Shown here: piece by piece, positions 63,488-64,000 of the stretch
How positions within the stretch are numbered: position 1 is the stretch's first letter
How the letters are laid out: every line of letters starts with the position of its first letter
Origin: Sphingomonas sp. Ag1
GTDB lineage: Bacteria > Pseudomonadota > Alphaproteobacteria > Sphingomonadales > Sphingomonadaceae
Assembly: GCF_000980895.1 (NCBI RefSeq)
Contig: NZ_LAZX01000091.1
Location: forward strand, 124,001 to 188,000
DNA length: 64,000 bases
Direction of reading: 5' to 3'
Notes under the pieces: model-generated
Databases searched by the model: none
What the model was told of the DNA's origin: nothing
Seen by the model: the letters and a program-made list of their open reading frames with translations, nothing else
Program-made: the position numbers and the translations under genes

Positions 63488-64000
63488 CCGATCTGGCGAC
63501 CAAGCAGGGGCTACGCGGCCGCTTGAAGGAGCGCGGTGGACGCGGCGATCGCTCGCCGCTCGGCACGTGGTTCTGGGATACCGACCGGGTGCTTCTGCTG
63601 CTCACCTTTGCGTTGATCGCGGTCGGCCTGCTGTCGGTCGCCGCCGCCTCGCCTGCCACGGCGATGCGCTATTCTGGTGAAGCGCTGAAGATCCCGCCGC
63701 TTTATTATTTCTGGCGTCAGGTCATGTGGGTGCTGGTTTCGCTGCCGGTCCTGATCGGCATCTCGATGCTGCCGGTCCATGTCGCGCGGCGCGGCGCGGT
63801 CCTGGGCGCAGCGGCGTTCGGCGTCATGCTGCTGCTGGTGCTCATCCCCGGCGTCGGCGTCGAGGTGAACGGGGCCAAGCGCTGGCTCGGCGTCGGTTTC
63901 TCCCAGTTTCAGCCGTCCGAATTCCTGAAGCCCTGCTTCATCGTCACGATCGCTTGGCTCCTGTCGCTGCGCACCAAGGAGGAGGGGCTGCCGCTCACCG
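63484..64000 (+). CDS. ftsW: FtsW, 5' part (cut by window edge)
   Basis: The first 172 codons of a SEDS glycosyltransferase that polymerises septal glycan strands with FtsI. The TTG start at 63484 overlaps the murD stop codon. The cytoplasmic tail (RSPLGTWFWDTDRVLLLLTF) leads into membrane helices; YYFWRQVMWVLVSLPVLIGI and the signature VNGAKRWLGVGFSQFQPSEF are present. The rest lies beyond the window. Codons are unbroken to the edge. Confidence 0.93.
   Translation, partial: MTDLATKQGLRGRLKERGGRGDRSPLGTWFWDTDRVLLLLTFALIAVGLLSVAAASPATAMRYSGEALKIPPLYYFWRQVMWVLVSLPVLIGISMLPVHVARRGAVLGAAAFGVMLLLVLIPGVGVEVNGAKRWLGVGFSQFQPSEFLKPCFIVTIAWLLSLRTKEEGLPLT

Overview
The window is a high-GC, densely packed chromosomal segment that reads as an alphaproteobacterium of the order Sphingomonadales, most likely Sphingomonas or a close relative. 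Pointers are a PhoK-type alkaline phosphatase, an F0 ATP synthase operon (I-a-c-b'-b) without the F1 genes, an alphaproteobacterial SOS box (GTTC-N7-GTTC) upstream of recA, a LacI-type operator before a sugar MFS transporter, and the gene order of the division and cell-wall cluster. I see no integrase, transposase, phage gene or CRISPR array. Most of the window is ordinary core genome, with many stop/start overlaps of 1-8 bases that define operons.

Layout. 0.2-5.5 kb: an exported beta-helix protein, a PhoK-like phosphatase (minus strand), then a DsbD-like reductase and an exported redoxin. 5.6-8.9 kb: a cassette of circularly permuted ATP-grasp, alpha-E and transglutaminase-like genes, whose transglutaminase has alanine where the catalytic cysteine should be. 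8.9-17.2 kb: the leucyltransferase bpt, threonine dehydratase, a beta-hydroxyacid dehydrogenase, an exported amidohydrolase, uvrC and radC. 17.3-21.1 kb: ydbH-ynbE-ydbL, an envelope lipid-transport operon. 21.3-23.9 kb: the F0 operon. 24-27.8 kb: an AI-2E transporter, a TIGR02117 protein, the sugar transporter and a Mth938-like protein. 27.7-30.8 kb: yajC-secD-secF (minus). 31.3 kb: tRNA-Pro(GGG), then a DUF3857/transglutaminase protein with an intact triad.

33.7-39.5 kb (minus): ETF-QO, an exported TPR protein, ispE, an enoyl-CoA hydratase homologue, moaB and a small DUF6894-like protein. 39.6-43.4 kb: a degenerate uracil-DNA-glycosylase-like protein overlapping a lytic transglycosylase, then recA. 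43.6-47.7 kb: a methyltransferase, a GST, an exported protein, a dicarboxylate symporter and ynfA. 47.8-53.9 kb: alaS, an exported protein with an internal duplication, a GST gene broken by one in-frame stop, a deoxyinosine glycosylase, a cysteine synthase and a small membrane protein. 54.2-64.0 kb: the dcw cluster mraZ-rsmH-ftsL-ftsI-murE-(small ORF)-murF-mraY-murD-ftsW, with ftsW cut by the right edge. It is preceded by two arrays of 10-bp-spaced GGGGAA/TTCCCC repeats that look like MraZ operators.

The most interesting items are the cysteine-less transglutaminase in the ATP-grasp/alpha-E cassette, the double MraZ-box array, a roughly 81-bp palindromic element between divergent genes, hairpin clusters inside the sec operon, the nonsense mutation in a GST, the UDG-like protein lacking Fe-S cysteines, and an unannotated-size ORF between murE and murF. 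All names rest on reading motifs by eye; no database search was run.
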